DNA from: Sphaeroforma sirkka
Lineage: Eukaryota; Opisthokonta; Ichthyosporea; Ichthyophonida
Direction: 5' to 3'
DNA length: 64,000 nt
Assembly: GCA_001586965.3 (NCBI GenBank)
Contig: LUCW03001526.1
Location: 1 to 64,000, forward strand
The notes under the pieces are model-generated. The model was given only the letters and a program-made list of their open reading frames with translations, was not told the DNA's origin and ran no database searches. This document shows, piece by piece, positions 21,942 to 32,925 of the stretch. The first letter of the stretch is position 1; every line of letters begins with the position of its first letter. The position numbers and the translations under genes were made by a program.

Positions 21942-22834
21942 ACAAATTCGGTCTCTTTGCTCACTACTTTGGCGTCACTCCGTTCGAAATCCACTCCTTC
22001 GCCAGCATTTTATCCAGCTACGGTCAGTCGTCTTTTAAAACGCTCGATTTTTCCAGCAGAGTCCATTTTGGGAGTAAAGACCCATTTGGAATTCATAATC
22101 GTGCTTTTTGCAGGTTTAGAGTCTACAAGAGTGAAGGTCCCTCGTTCCACTAGGTCTCGGACTTCTTTGGTCGCTGCGTCCATCCACTCCTTTTATTGGA
22201 AAAAATTGTCAATCTCCCGGAAGGTCTTGGGAATTGGGATCTGCGCCGGCCTCGCCGGCGTTGGTTGTTGCTGATGTTGAGTAGCTGAGAAGGCAGTTGT
22301 CGAGTTTCTTCTTCGTCGAGAGCGACAACTGTTATTCCTTTTGTTGTTCATCCAAGCTGAATTATCTGAAATTTGCAAATTTGTGACCTCTCTCGAAGAT
22401 CGGCGACCGGCCTTTTTCCGCTTTGAGATGTGAGCGGATATGGTGTCAGTTTGGTCTCTGGAAGCAGTAGAACAATTTGATTTGATAAAACGTCAGAGTA
22501 CACTGGCTCTTGATGGCGTTTACTAGAGGCGGCTTGAGTATTTTCGCCTGGTTCCATAGGCTGTGAAGATACGGTCAATAAGTCGTCGTTCGTTGGGTCA
22601 GCTTTTCTTCCTGTAGTCTGCTCCGTACATTGTCCATCCTTCCATATGTAAAATTCATCCTCAAAAAAACGTATACCTCTGGTTCGTGATACTCTGTTGG
22701 TTTCTGGACTAAAACTCGGAAAGTATCAGAGGTGGTTCGCGCTGAGGGTTAGCCATCACAATTCCACGGCGAGCGCGCTTACCCCATTTGTTGCTTTCAT
22801 TCGTCTTCCGCCATAAACATTTGCTGCCGAAGGT

Positions 22835-23404
22835 TCAAAAACTGTTATAATTTGGTTTTCGGCCAGTGAATCTTTCGATTGGTGTTGTCGGGTTCCTCTT
22901 ACTCCCGACGTTGTTATGAGCGTCCGTGACATGTTGGTATGCCTCACTCCAAAATTTGTCACCTAAGCCGGAGTTGTGCAGAGTCGCCCTAGCTCTTCCT
23001 AAATTGGTACGGTGACTCCGCTCAATTTTTCCGTTGTGCTGTGGCGAGTCTTTCGGTGTTGATCGAACATCGTAGCCAAGTCTTCGTAAGTCAGTCTCTA
23101 CTTCCTTATCCACAAATTCCGAGCCTCGGTCGAATTGTAAAACGTTCGCTTTCCTTCCACTCAGTACTGCTAAATCGTCTAATGCTCCGAGTAAGGCGTC
23201 ATATATTACTGGCGCCTTCTTGGTGGGTAGTGGTTCAAATTTCTCGAAATTTAGGCAGTCGTCAATGAGAGTTAGGCCATAGCAGTTTCCTCCAATGCTC
23301 CGTTTAAATTTCCCAATAAGGTCAATATAGAGTAAGTCCATTGGGTTTTCGGATGGGCCGTTCTTTCTGATCTTTCGTGTCCGACGTCTAACAAGTTTAC
23401 CCAT
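22835..23404 (-). pseudogene. Copia F integrase
   Basis: DDE core: LLYIDLIGKFKRSIGG (first Asp), VLQFDRGSEFVDKEV (second Asp) and SPQHNGKIERSHRT (Glu). Followed by the WSEAYQHVTDAHN region typical of copia. Confidence 0.92.
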
Positions 23405-23472
23405 GATACAGGACTCGCAGTTCGCATGATAGTCGATAGGTGGCAGGTCCTTGGGTAAATGATCCGGGTGCG

Positions 23473-23865
23473 CTATTCGTTCATGCCAACTGGCGGCGTA
23501 GGCAAACTCTTTTGAAAAAAATCCAGGGGTACGACGTAAACGCCTAGCTTCTGCTCACAATTATATACTAGGTGTTGGGGTGATAGTAAAAGGCAGACTG
23601 TGTCATCCATGTAGATCTTGTATCCTGCCTTGGTTAATTGGGGGACGCTGATCAGGTTGGACTTTGGAGTTGGTCCATAAATAGCCCTTCCAACGTCACT
23701 CAATTGCCCTGAGTGAGTTGCGATTTCAATAGTCCCGTTAGCTAGGTGTACGTCTGTGAAGTGACGTTTTGCGTTTGATATCAACTTCAAATCGTTAATA
23801 TTGTGGACTGAGGCTCCACTGTCCAGAGTCCCACTAGGTTCAGTCGTTGTTATTTTGTCAGTCAT
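23473..23865 (-). pseudogene. Copia F protease and pre-integrase region
   Basis: Retropepsin-like GTLDSGASVHNIND active site near the start, then the copia-type LISVPQLTKAGYKIYM stretch. Confidence 0.88.
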
Positions 23866-24032
23866 AGATGCTCATTGGCCGAAAATTCTCTCAGAGTCTA
23901 TGGCTTTGATTGGTGGAGAGATAACGTCCCCATTAAATTTATCACTAAAGCTTCATCTTCTTCGGAGTCGCTGTCGGACATTAGGTCGGGTAGGTCATCG
24001 TAATCATTCTCACTAGAGCTATCGAGTAAATG

Positions 24033-24284
24033 TCATGGCGGTCCGTCGTTTTCGTCCGAACTACAAGTTGGATTATTTAGAATAAAATCTGATAGTTCTC
24101 TCTCGTCCGGCTCGGTGTTTGGTTTCATCCCAAATCCAGGGCAATTTTCGGGGGCTGCCATGATGGCTTCTGGCATGTCATCATTCGACAATTCGACGTC
24201 AGATTCGACATAGTCGGCAACTGCTGAGAATGCTCTAAAGCCTTCATCGTCACTACTCGAATTTTGCTCATCATTCTTGTCCAA
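24033..24284 (-). pseudogene. Copia F acidic gag-pol linker
   Basis: Highly acidic, Ser/Asp/Glu-rich stretch (DVELSNDDMPEAI; SSDDEGFRAF) between gag and protease. No domain recognised. Confidence 0.5.
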
Positions 24285-24337
24285 ATTAAACCTTACTTTA
24301 GGAGTTTCACGTATTTCCTCCCTCGAGTAGTATCCAC

Positions 24338-25305
24338 TTACGTTAGATGCTTTTCTGTAAAATTAATTACGTTTATCGTGATGATAGTTGGGTTTCTTCG
24401 ACGGATAGTCGGCACGTCGTGAGTAGGGTGTAGATTTCTGTGTTGAATAGTCCTTGCGGTAAGACTTGGACTCATCAGCTCTCTATTACGATGATGTCGT
24501 TCGTCGGAATTATTTCCACGATTGTTGAAGTATCGGTTTTCATAAGATTTGCGATGTTCCCTGCGGTCAGAGTAGACGTCCGGTCTGGGTCTGCGATGCT
24601 TGGATCGGCAATCACGAGCAAAGTGACCTGGTTTGCCACAATTGAAGCACTTTCGGTTTGTTCTAGCAGAAAGTGCTCTCTCTTCTCCTCGAGTCTCTGT
24701 ATTGGAGGTCGATGTTTGAATTTCCTGCATATCGAATTTTCGGAGATATTCGCAGAGCTCCTATAACTCATGACGTCAGTATCAAATGTGTTGAGATGAG
24801 TTCTTGGTGCTTTAAAACGTTCATTGAGACCTTCCTTCAAGACGGTCTTCAAGTCAATCTCAGACGGCGGAGCCTCGCGTTCCTCCAATTCCATTTTCTT
24901 CAAATTAATATCACGAATAAAGGCCTCCAAAGTTTCGTTACTCTTCTGCGTTTTTGCCCAGAGCTCCTTTCTCAAACGGCCAATTCCTACCTGGGTGTTA
25001 ATCTTAAATTTGGTTTCCAATGCCTTGGAAAACGCGTAGGGTTCCTTCATGATATGGAGTAACTCCTGTTGAAGTCGTCGAGAGATCGTATGATAAATTG
25101 ACTCAGACGCGGCCCCACGATCCTCTTGAGTAAAGGTTTCATGTTGAGTCTCATAGTAGTTGTCGGGTGGTGTTGCGGCTTCGATCAGTTGTAGGCGACC
25201 CTGTTTCATCAGGATCATATCCAATTGAGCTTTCCATTGGTCCCATTGGACCGGCTTATCCAAAATCAGGAATTTAACATTTGGTTTCAAATCGAAGCTT
25301 GTCAT
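24338..25305 (-). pseudogene. Copia F gag with CCHC knuckle
   Basis: Starts 37 bp inside the 5' LTR. N-terminal part matches copia UBN2-type gag (VQWDQWKAQLDMILMKQ; SNETLEAFIRDINLKKMEL). The zinc knuckle CFNCGKPGHFARDC fits CX2CX4HX4C and is followed by a basic Arg/Asn-rich tail. Confidence 0.9.
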
Positions 25306-25341
25306 TCTTAGAGTAGAGGTAAAACGGACCTGATAAGTTAT

Positions 25342-25810
25342 TGTTCTCAGATATTGACGTATCTTAAAGTGTTTTAAGTTTTAAGTGAATAGTTGTGATT
25401 TATTTGATTCGAGTCCCTGCTTTTATATGCATTGGACTCGTAATCCTTAAGCCATTAAAAAACACCTCTGAAGGTGAAAAAGGTTCTCACTTAACCTATG
25501 ATCCAATCCAAAGGCAGTCTCGCCACGTCTTCAACTGATCGTGGCTTCCACTGTAATCTTTGGCCTTATACGTTTAGATTATACTCCTCCGATATTTAGG
25601 GATGCCCTTATGCCCATCAGAGATTTTCTATAATGATGTTTCCGTTCTCCCGGCACTTCGGCTCCGAGATTAATTTCCATCTGTAATATTTCTGTGTCCT
25701 TGTCTGAGTTTAGATTCTCTCCTTGGTTGATGCTGGGATAAACCTTGTTGAGCCTCCGGTGTTTGACCGTAGTTTTATGCTTGATAAGCAATCTTGGTTT
25801 ACTGTGATCA
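25342..25810 (-). repeat. 5' LTR of copia F
   Basis: 469 bp, TG..CA. Followed on the minus strand by ATAACTTATCAGGTCC, a likely primer-binding region shared in outline with E elements. Confidence 0.92.
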
Positions 25811-26582
25811 ATACTAATACGTAAACGGCGGTACGTGTACAACATTATTACACAGCAGGCGGAACATGGGCAGTACAGACGGAGCATGCGTAACTCTCTT
25901 GGTGTGGCAGGCGGAACATGTAAGGCGCTGTGATGGAGTCACGGAAAACGTGTCCATCTCAAGTATACTCATGAGGATATCAAACCACGCGCATCTCATA
26001 CATAAACACTTCAAGTCATTAATAACAAGAGCAGAACAGAGTAGGTAGGTTTAATGGTATACTACGATATGAGCAGGAACAACAAGGAGTTGTTACTGGA
26101 AACCAATATTGGTAAACATCACAAATATGGGTGTCGCACGCCGCCAACCCTGTGATGATAGAGGAAAGAGGACAGTATAGTGTATTTAAGAGTTATTATA
26201 TAGCATAAAGGTAGTCGCCCGCATCATAACGTTCAAAAACTTTATGCTTTTAGTCACATACGTTTTTATTTACAGAAAAATAGGGCCTAGGAATGGGCCT
26301 AATCTAAAAAAAAAATTTAAAAATCGATTTATAAAACGTTTAGTTTACAATAAACGTTACCACTCTTAAACATACAATAATTAACATATAACACATAGAT
26401 AAATACTGATATCTCAACAAATACACATACTACGACACTCATCTTTCCACACATATTAGAGGTCATATGCGTTATAGATGCATGGCTTCCGCATAACAAA
26501 ACAGTATAGAGTCACACGCATGCGTATTTAAAATTGAGATCACACTCAATCGAATGCAATCACATTCAATCGAATGCAATCA
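25811..26582 (-). repeat. Gypsy C 3' LTR, proximal block
   Basis: Matches 31580-32925 (ACGGCGGAACGTGTACAAC; GGGCCTAGGAATGGGCCTAA; GCATGCGTATTT). Begins on the minus strand with TGTGATTGC after an A-rich tract. Retains the empty sites of the two insertions present in the 5' LTR (around 25972 and 26215). Confidence 0.75.
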
Positions 26583-26907
26583 CATTTTTTCGAAGGAAGT
26601 CGCGAAATTCACGAAACGCATCGGAGGTTAGCCAAGCTACTGTTCCATCCATAAAACGGGTTTTGTAGTAAGTGTAACCGTCTTCGGATGTTTTGTCAAT
26701 TATATATTTGACTTGCGACTCCATAAATGGGACATCAGAATCAAATGAGCGAGCGAATGAGAGTTCGGAGGTAGGGATACAGTGAGTACCTAGATTAGTT
26801 GCGCTAGTACCATCAATGTTATTCACTTCGTAAGTATCACTCTTCTCATCATGGTAGGAAATAACAAAAGGTCCGATTGTCTTAAGAGAGTTCGGTAACG
26901 TTGGCAT
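26566..26907 (-). pseudogene. Gypsy C integrase C-terminus with chromodomain-like end
   Basis: GPF-type KTIGPFVISYHDEKSDTYEV followed by VKYIIDKTSEDGYTYYKTRF and AFREFRDFLRKN, a diverged chromodomain. The last codons run into the LTR. Confidence 0.65.
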
Positions 26908-27034
26908 TGCGATTTATAGTGTTAACATAATCGCCAACTTTGAACTGAACAATATTCTTAGTGTTTTTCCATCGGTCATACGCTTTAAGTAGGACACGAT
27001 TTTTGTGCTCAAGTAAACAGGGGTAAACAACGTT

Positions 27035-27718
27035 CTATATATGCTCGATCTTTTGTAGCCACGGGGTAACGTGTTTCTCGGGCGCAGTTTTATCAAACGT
27101 TGCTTGTAATTCACTATAGCGGCCAAAGAAATAGTGAAACGGGAGTGTTCCAGTTTGAGGATTCATGCAGTTATTCATTTGAGTCTGAACCCATTTCAAA
27201 TGATAAGGCCACATATCCTCAACGTCATCTAGTGCGGTACGCAAGAGTTTCTTAAGTTCTCTATGACGTGTCTCATTTGCACCCTGCGTTTGAGGTTTGT
27301 AAGGAACACCACGCCTATGGGTCATGCCTGATACGAGTATAAGTGCCTCCATTACGTCGGTACAAAACTCACTACCGTTATCAGAACATAGTACTCGGGG
27401 GAAACCGAAGTCATTAAAGACGTGATAGCATAATTCTGCCACTGTTTGTGGACGTTTGTTCGGTATTGCATAAAGCAAGTTATAGCCCGAAGCCACACAT
27501 AAGAAATGACAGATATATACATCGCCAGTATGCTTGGATCGCGGGAGTTTAACCAAATCGACTATGACTCGGCGCATCGGTTGGTCTTCTGTCACACTTT
27601 TTAGGGGTGCCCAACCGTATCGCTTGATCTGGTTCTTTTCACAATCAGTACAGCGTCGGTATACTTCACGTATGGTTTCTTTCAGCGCCGGGTGATCAAG
27701 CCATGCACGAATAGCCAT
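27035..27718 (-). pseudogene. Gypsy C integrase core
   Basis: CC half of the zinc module (CTDCEKNQIKRYG) then RRVIVDLVKLPRSKHTGD (first Asp), VLCSDNGSEFCTDVM (second Asp) and TQGANETRHRELKK (Glu). Ty3 wording, clearly different from A, B and D. Confidence 0.9.
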
Positions 27719-27747
27719 TTTATAAGTATGCTCATATGCTCGATGCG

Positions 27748-29619
27748 TTAAATTATGTATAATTTAACTCTACTTTCGAGCTCCTCTAAGTCACTCAGAT
27801 TCTGCGTAACGCTGGCTGGATGAACCATAGTCCTGTTGGAAAGGGCAACCTCAGTATCAGGAGGGGTAGACTCCTGAGATACATAATTGACAACATTAGA
27901 TTGTTGAAGTATCTTCTTCAGTTGTTTCGCATCTCCTGGCTGTTCTTTAAGCAGCGCTTTAAGTAGTTGAGTCCGAGCTTCAGGTTCACTTAGAGTTTTG
28001 AGTCTTTGATCCATGGCCTTAGCTAGTTCCATGTTTTTACGAATTAATGCCGTCTCAATCGGTATCACCTCGACTGCATTCTCGTTGGGTGCATGTGTTG
28101 TACGGGTCTTGAGCTTTTGTTCAAACTCCTTAGACTCCTCTAGTTTATCTAAGAACTCGGTTGAGGGTTTCCACTTAGTGGTACCTGCAGGACCGATGCG
28201 ACAAACGATGGTGTGTTTCCAAGGTGTCTTCTTAATAGAATAGGATCCCTGATGCAAGAACTTGTCGGTTTCACGGTCGACACAGGTAGACTCGTCTTGT
28301 ATCATATTAATTAAATCATGTATCCACGGGTCGGAACTACGTAAGGGACAACACAGCGTAATGGTAGACTTAGTAATATTAACATAATTTAACAACTGTG
28401 CGATAAGTTGCCAAGGTGGGTTAGCCCACGCATTATGCTTTGAAAAGTCAAGTTGAAAGGCATCACCTTTAGGATGAGTCAACGACCTATAATCAGAAAC
28501 CTGTTTGTTATGTTCTGCGGCGAACATATCAATAGTAAATGGACCCCATCTTGATTGAGTGAGGTTAAACCATTTCTTATTAAGCATCCAATCGGTTGCT
28601 AATAACTCTTTAACTGTTTTCTGGTAGTCAGGGACAAGTCGAGAGAGCATGTCAGGAAGATGATTATGTATTCCTGGTATGTGTGTAATGTTAAAAGCGA
28701 ACTTAGCAATAATGTCATGCCAGCGGCTCACCAACTGTAAATCAGGGTTCATGTCTTTTAAATATGTTAAAGACTTTTGATCACAGGCGACAGTGAAGTA
28801 ACTTCCATAAAGGTAGTCTATAAACTGTCTCAGCACAGTAACAATAACAAGGAGCTCTTGTTTAACGGTAGGGTAATTCCGTTGACTCTTATTATAACTC
28901 TTGCTAAAGAATTGTATGTAACGTGGTTCACCATTTATTGTTTGGTATAGCACCCTACCTACCGCTCGATCTGAAGCGTCGGTTGCTACTTGGAATGGGT
29001 CGCCATCCACAGGGTATTGCATGATGGGTGCGTCCATTACTTTAATTTTGACTAGCTTGAATGTATCATCACATTCTTTAGTCCAGAGCTTTCCCAAAGG
29101 TCCTTTGTGCAGCCGTAGGTGACTGGAAGGCTTTAAGTAATGGGAAAGATGAGGTACCGAATCCGAGAAGAAGTTAACAAACCCATACACAGAGTTCACA
29201 TCTCTTCCAGTAATCGGTGTTGATAAATCCAACAGAAATTGTTTCTTGCCAGGATCAATTTCTACCCCTGCTGCAGATACCTTGTAACCAAGTAAGTGTG
29301 AAGTATCTTTAGCAAACGAACACTTGTCCTCGTTAATCTTAAGTTTGGCATGGTTTAGTCGCTTTAAGACTTCCTTAACGAGTTTAGCATGTTCATGTGC
29401 TGTCTTTGTAAAGATAACTATATCATCTAAATATACTGATACGTTATCCGACAGGTCCGCAAATAGTTCCATCATAGCTTGTTGGAAGAAAGAAGGCATC
29501 ATGTGTGAGCCTTCAGGTGCACCTTTAAACTGGTACTTCTTACCTTGCCGAGTAAAGGAAAAGTATTTCCTATGCGGCTCATATATTTGTAATTGATGGA
29601 ATGCAGCTTTTAAGGCCAA
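27748..29619 (-). pseudogene. Gypsy C RT, RNase H and methyltransferase-like region
   Basis: A long stretch of 623 codons. Residues about 50-80 hold the RT catalytic VYLDDIVIFTKT; about 215-290 RNase H (VATDASDRAVGRVLYQ; NYPTVKQELLVI; FTVACDQKSL); about 360-450 a methyltransferase-like domain (FTIDMFAAEHNKQV; DAFQLDF; AWANPPWQLIAQLLNYV; CCPLRSSDPW). The remainder is a linker toward integrase with no recognised domain. Confidence 0.9.
28290..28570 (-). pseudogene. Gypsy C methyltransferase-like domain
   Basis: Same motif order as in element A: DMFA, DAFQLDF, NPPW, CCPLRSSDPW. The NPPW tetrapeptide is intact. Listed separately because it is the clearest copy of this unusual pol module. Confidence 0.6.
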
Positions 29620-29824
29620 AGATTACAATGGAAGCCACGATCAGTTGAAGACGTGGCGACGCTGCCTTTGGATTGGATCATAGATTAAGTGAGAGCCTTT
29701 TTCACTTTAAGAGGTAATTTTCAATGGCTCAAGGATTACGAGTCCAATGCGTACGAAAGCAGGGACTCGAATCAAATAAATTACAACCATTTACACTTTA
29801 AGATGCATTAATATCTGAGAACAA
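29617..29824 (+). repeat. Copia F LTR fragment
   Basis: From GCCAAAGATTACAATGG to TCTGAGAACA; the 3' half of a plus-oriented F LTR, fused to gypsy C sequence on the left and gypsy D tail on the right. Confidence 0.85.
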
Positions 29825-30186
29825 CAATGCCTTTGACGATCCGAACTTCGTGCCCGCATATCGCAAACGGATTCAAACGCGTGATAGTCGACGACAACGA
29901 CGCCTGGTACAAGGTTAAATCAACCTGGGTCGATGGTATGACTGGCCGGGGTTGTGTCCTTGCTGCACGCATGGGTGATAACAACAGACTCGTATAACCT
30001 TTAGTAGATGTTAGAGGGGTAACTGTTTTAATAAATTTTATATATATAGGATAGACAACTGTAGTCGAACATATATAATGCACGAGCTACACAGATTACT
30101 ACTAGAAGACACATTACTTACATACAGTACGATAGACAAACATGACACACATTCGACAAATAATAGACCATGGAAATGATATAAGT
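29825..30186 (+). repeat. Gypsy D tail fragment
   Basis: Copy of 13640-13984: chromodomain C-terminus (RKRIQTRDSRRQRRLVQG) plus 3' noncoding sequence ending ATGGAAATGATATAAGTAAT, which preserves the uninterrupted target of copia E1. Confidence 0.85.
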
Positions 30187-31067
30187 AATGTAAAATCAGC
30201 GGGTTCCTATAGTAGAAACACATGTTAACGTATATTATAAACGCATTAACGTTTAAACGCTATTACGGTTATAAAACCTGGTATACGTTGAAACGCAGTT
30301 GTAGATAATTGTATCTGTATAATAATCTAATGATCTAATTATAGATATATTCAAATTTACAGAAAACAAACAAACAAGTAATCTAATTTGGATATTTGGA
30401 ACTACATTTGTGTACGACAGAGGCCGGAGACCCTGTTGATATTGATATGATCGTTTTTCTACAATGATATGTTTTCCATCAGAATATTGGGATACGACAC
30501 TGGGTGAGTCTCAGGTGACATTGACACTTGATGACACATGTTGTATTCCCAAATACTCTCAGCGCGAGATAGCCTACTGAGAAATGAGGTATGGAAATGA
30601 CCCCCCCTGGCCGGCCAATTAGATGTGTCCGTCTATACCTTCAATGGGATGGAGAGCTAGGTACCATGTGATGGAGTATAGGTACAGCCATTAACTGTAC
30701 CATCATGGTGTTTTTGATTTCTTCTATTTTCCATAAGTTGGACTTTGAGTTATTTTATTGGTAATTGCGATTGGAAGGTTGTTTCGAGGCAAGAAATGGT
30801 ATAGAATGAAATATCATGCATCCAATGAAATGAAATCTGATCTTAGTTACTGACACCGAATAAATCTCGACCGAAGTATTGAGTGATTAGAGCGGAGCCA
30901 TAAAGACAATAGTCTCAGTCTTACATTCCCTAATCTTTAGCTCATTACTAAGGGCTGAAGCTAAACTTAATTATATCGTGCAAATTTACTTTGAAATCGT
31001 ACTTTTCTTTCATGTTAACTTATTGACATCGATAGTCAGCCTGGTTAGTCTGACTTTTACAGTAACT
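30187..31067. other. Unassigned interval inside gypsy C
   Basis: No gene, domain or repeat copy seen. Lies between the gypsy D tail fragment and the gypsy C 5' LTR. Confidence 0.4.
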
Positions 31068-31786
31068 TGTTGAATTATACACTATGAGAAGACAACACGA
31101 ACACGTGAACGAATAAGGGCTTACACCAGCATAATAATAATAAAGGTGCAACTTTAACATAACAAAAATAGAAACAAGCAAGCACACGACGCCAAACGTC
31201 GCTAAACGCGAGCGGTGGTGGTGAGTGGCAAGGATATCTATATGCTTAGAGCACAGGCGAGCACCCTGTTGACTCGAGCTCAGTGGCGAGATATCCTGCG
31301 GACACGGCGCATTGAACTTTGCGTAGGCACTTTGAAGTCGGTGAGCAACCGCAGCCTCACTAGCGTGTTGCATGACACCCAGTCGAAAGAATAGACCGTA
31401 TGTTTACTTAGATGCTGAGAGTACAGGCGAGCACCCTGTTGACTCTTACTCAGAGGTGAGCAACCCTGAGGTCACGCCGCATTGAACTCTGCGCTAACAC
31501 TTGAGGGTCGGTAAGAATCCGCAGCCTCAAGCGTGTTGCATAGTCGCCAGGAATGGTGTTGGTTTTAGAAACCATGGGTAGCAATATTACGTAGACGGCG
31601 GAACGTGTACAACATTTTTACCCAGCAGGCGGAACATGTGTGACGTGTTACGCAGGAGGCGGTACAGTTGAGACACTATTACGTAGACGACGGAACATGC
31701 GTAACCCTATTGGTGTGGCGGACGGAACATGTAAGGCGCTGTGACGGAGTCACGGAAAGCGTGCCTATCTCAAGTATGCTCACGAG

Positions 31787-31966
31787 TGTAGTAAACACAT
31801 CAAAATACGATACTAAAACCTACTGAGTCTCCCTGAGGCTCAGTGCGGTGTATTTATTATAATATTTGATTGTCTACGTGGTCTACAAATAATTCACCTC
31901 GTGTGAATTAATTGTAAACTATTTGTAACTCCACACTGATTGTGGTTTAAGGGGACTTTTACTACA
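31787..31966. repeat. 180-bp TG..CA repeat, copy 2, with target duplication
   Basis: Begins TGTAGTAAAC and ends TTTACTACA, so the outer 9 bp are perfect inverted repeats. Flanked by CGAG on both sides (31783-31786 and 31967-31970). The empty site is preserved in the 3' LTR block near 25969-25985. Internal hairpins: ACTGAG/CTCAGT (31822-31844), AATTCAC/GTGAATT (31891-31909), CCACA/TGTGG (31931-31945). Confidence 0.88.
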
Positions 31967-32218
31967 CGAGGACATCACACCACGATTATCTCATGCACAA
32001 TACACCAAGTCATTAAGAAAAAGACTCGATCAGAATAAGAATAAGTATGTTTAAATCATGTGGTCAGGAACAACAGGTAGTTGTCACTGATACATATCAT
32101 TCGTGGTCGTTACCAACATGGGTGTCACACGAAGTCCAAACTGTGGTAGTAGAAGAAAGAAGTCAGTACACTATTAGTAGAGTCATTATATAGTATACTG
32201 GTCACCGTCCACACCTTA

Positions 32219-32545
32219 GGGCCCGTTTTATCGAGATATAATTTTGCGAATAAAGGAATATAGTCGACCCAATAAAGCATTGAGCCAATGGAAGAGCTCG
32301 AAATGTTTTCTGAAAAATCAAAAATTGTCAGTTGAGGATTACTTTCCGAGGGTCCTAGACCCTCGGAAAACTTTCATAATGAATATTGTAGTACGCTAAA
32401 GTTCCAAATACTACGTGAAGTCCGAAAATCAGCTAGAATACGTACTTTTGTTGTTTGCCAGAAAATATGAATCGTTCTTCTAATTGGTGCCTCAAAAAGT
32501 CCGCCGTACTCCACTATAGGTGGACGAGCAGCGAATAATTTTGAT
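32219..32545. repeat. Insertion of about 330 bp in gypsy C LTR
   Basis: Absent from the corresponding position of the 3' LTR block (near 26215). Starts TTAGGGCCCGTTTTATCG and ends near TTTTGATAAGG. Contains a perfect 12-bp inverted repeat at 32343-32369 (TTTCCGAGGGTC / GACCCTCGGAAA, 3-base loop). Terminal repeats are weak; a non-autonomous DNA element is possible. Confidence 0.6.
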
Positions 32546-32925
32546 AAGGTTCATAAACGTTATACTTTTCGTCACATGCGTTTTACGCTTTTAGTCATTT
32601 TTTACGTATATATTTACAGAGAAACGGGGCCTAGAAATGGGCCTAATTTTTCAAAACTTTTTGAAAAATAAAAACGTTCGAATTTTAGATACAATTTTAA
32701 CAACGTTTACAATAAACGTTATCACTCATATAACCAACATATAACACATAGATAGACACTGAAATCTCAGCAAATACACATGCTACGACACACATATTTT
32801 CAAACATATTAAAAAAGGTCATGTACATTATAGATACATGGCTTTCGCATAACAAAACAATATTAGAGTTACATGCATGCGTATTTGAAATCGAGATCAC
32901 ATTCAATAGAAGGCAATCACAATCA

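Larger units (their letters stand above)
18443..25810 (-). mobile_element. Ty1/copia element F with paired LTRs
   Basis: Minus-strand copia element of 7368 bp inserted in the gypsy C LTR. LTRs of 469 bp at 25342-25810 (5') and 18443-18911 (3'), TG..CA ends. Order on the minus strand: gag, protease, integrase, RT, RNase H, the Ty1/copia order. Polypurine tract CTTCAGGGGGAGTAT abuts the 3' LTR. Hand comparison of the LTRs gives about 25 differences in 469 positions (about 5 percent), so the insertion is not recent. It contains an inserted gypsy-B-type LTR and a 760-bp tandem duplication. Broken, a few breaks. Confidence 0.92.
17793..32925 (-). mobile_element. Ty3/gypsy element C with nested insertions
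   Basis: Minus-strand Ty3 element. The LTR-like block at 31068-32925 (5' side) matches two blocks on the 3' side, 25811-26582 and 17793-18442, separated exactly by copia F. Removing the insertions gives LTRs of about 1.4 kb on both sides. Internal coding parts lie at 26566-29619 (RT, RNase H, methyltransferase-like, integrase, chromodomain). A fragment of copia F LTR and a gypsy D tail (29617-30186) sit at the 5' side of the pol region. Gag and protease of this copy are not seen. Broken, a handful of breaks plus the insertions. Confidence 0.75.
31068..32925 (-). repeat. Gypsy C 5' LTR with two insertions
   Basis: Matches the split 3' LTR blocks. Extra length comes from the 180-bp repeat at 31787-31966 and an insertion at about 32219-32545. 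Contains CAGGCGAGCACC repeat units (starts about 31254 and 31432) and several copies of a GGCGGAACATG motif (31590-31740). Confidence 0.75.
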
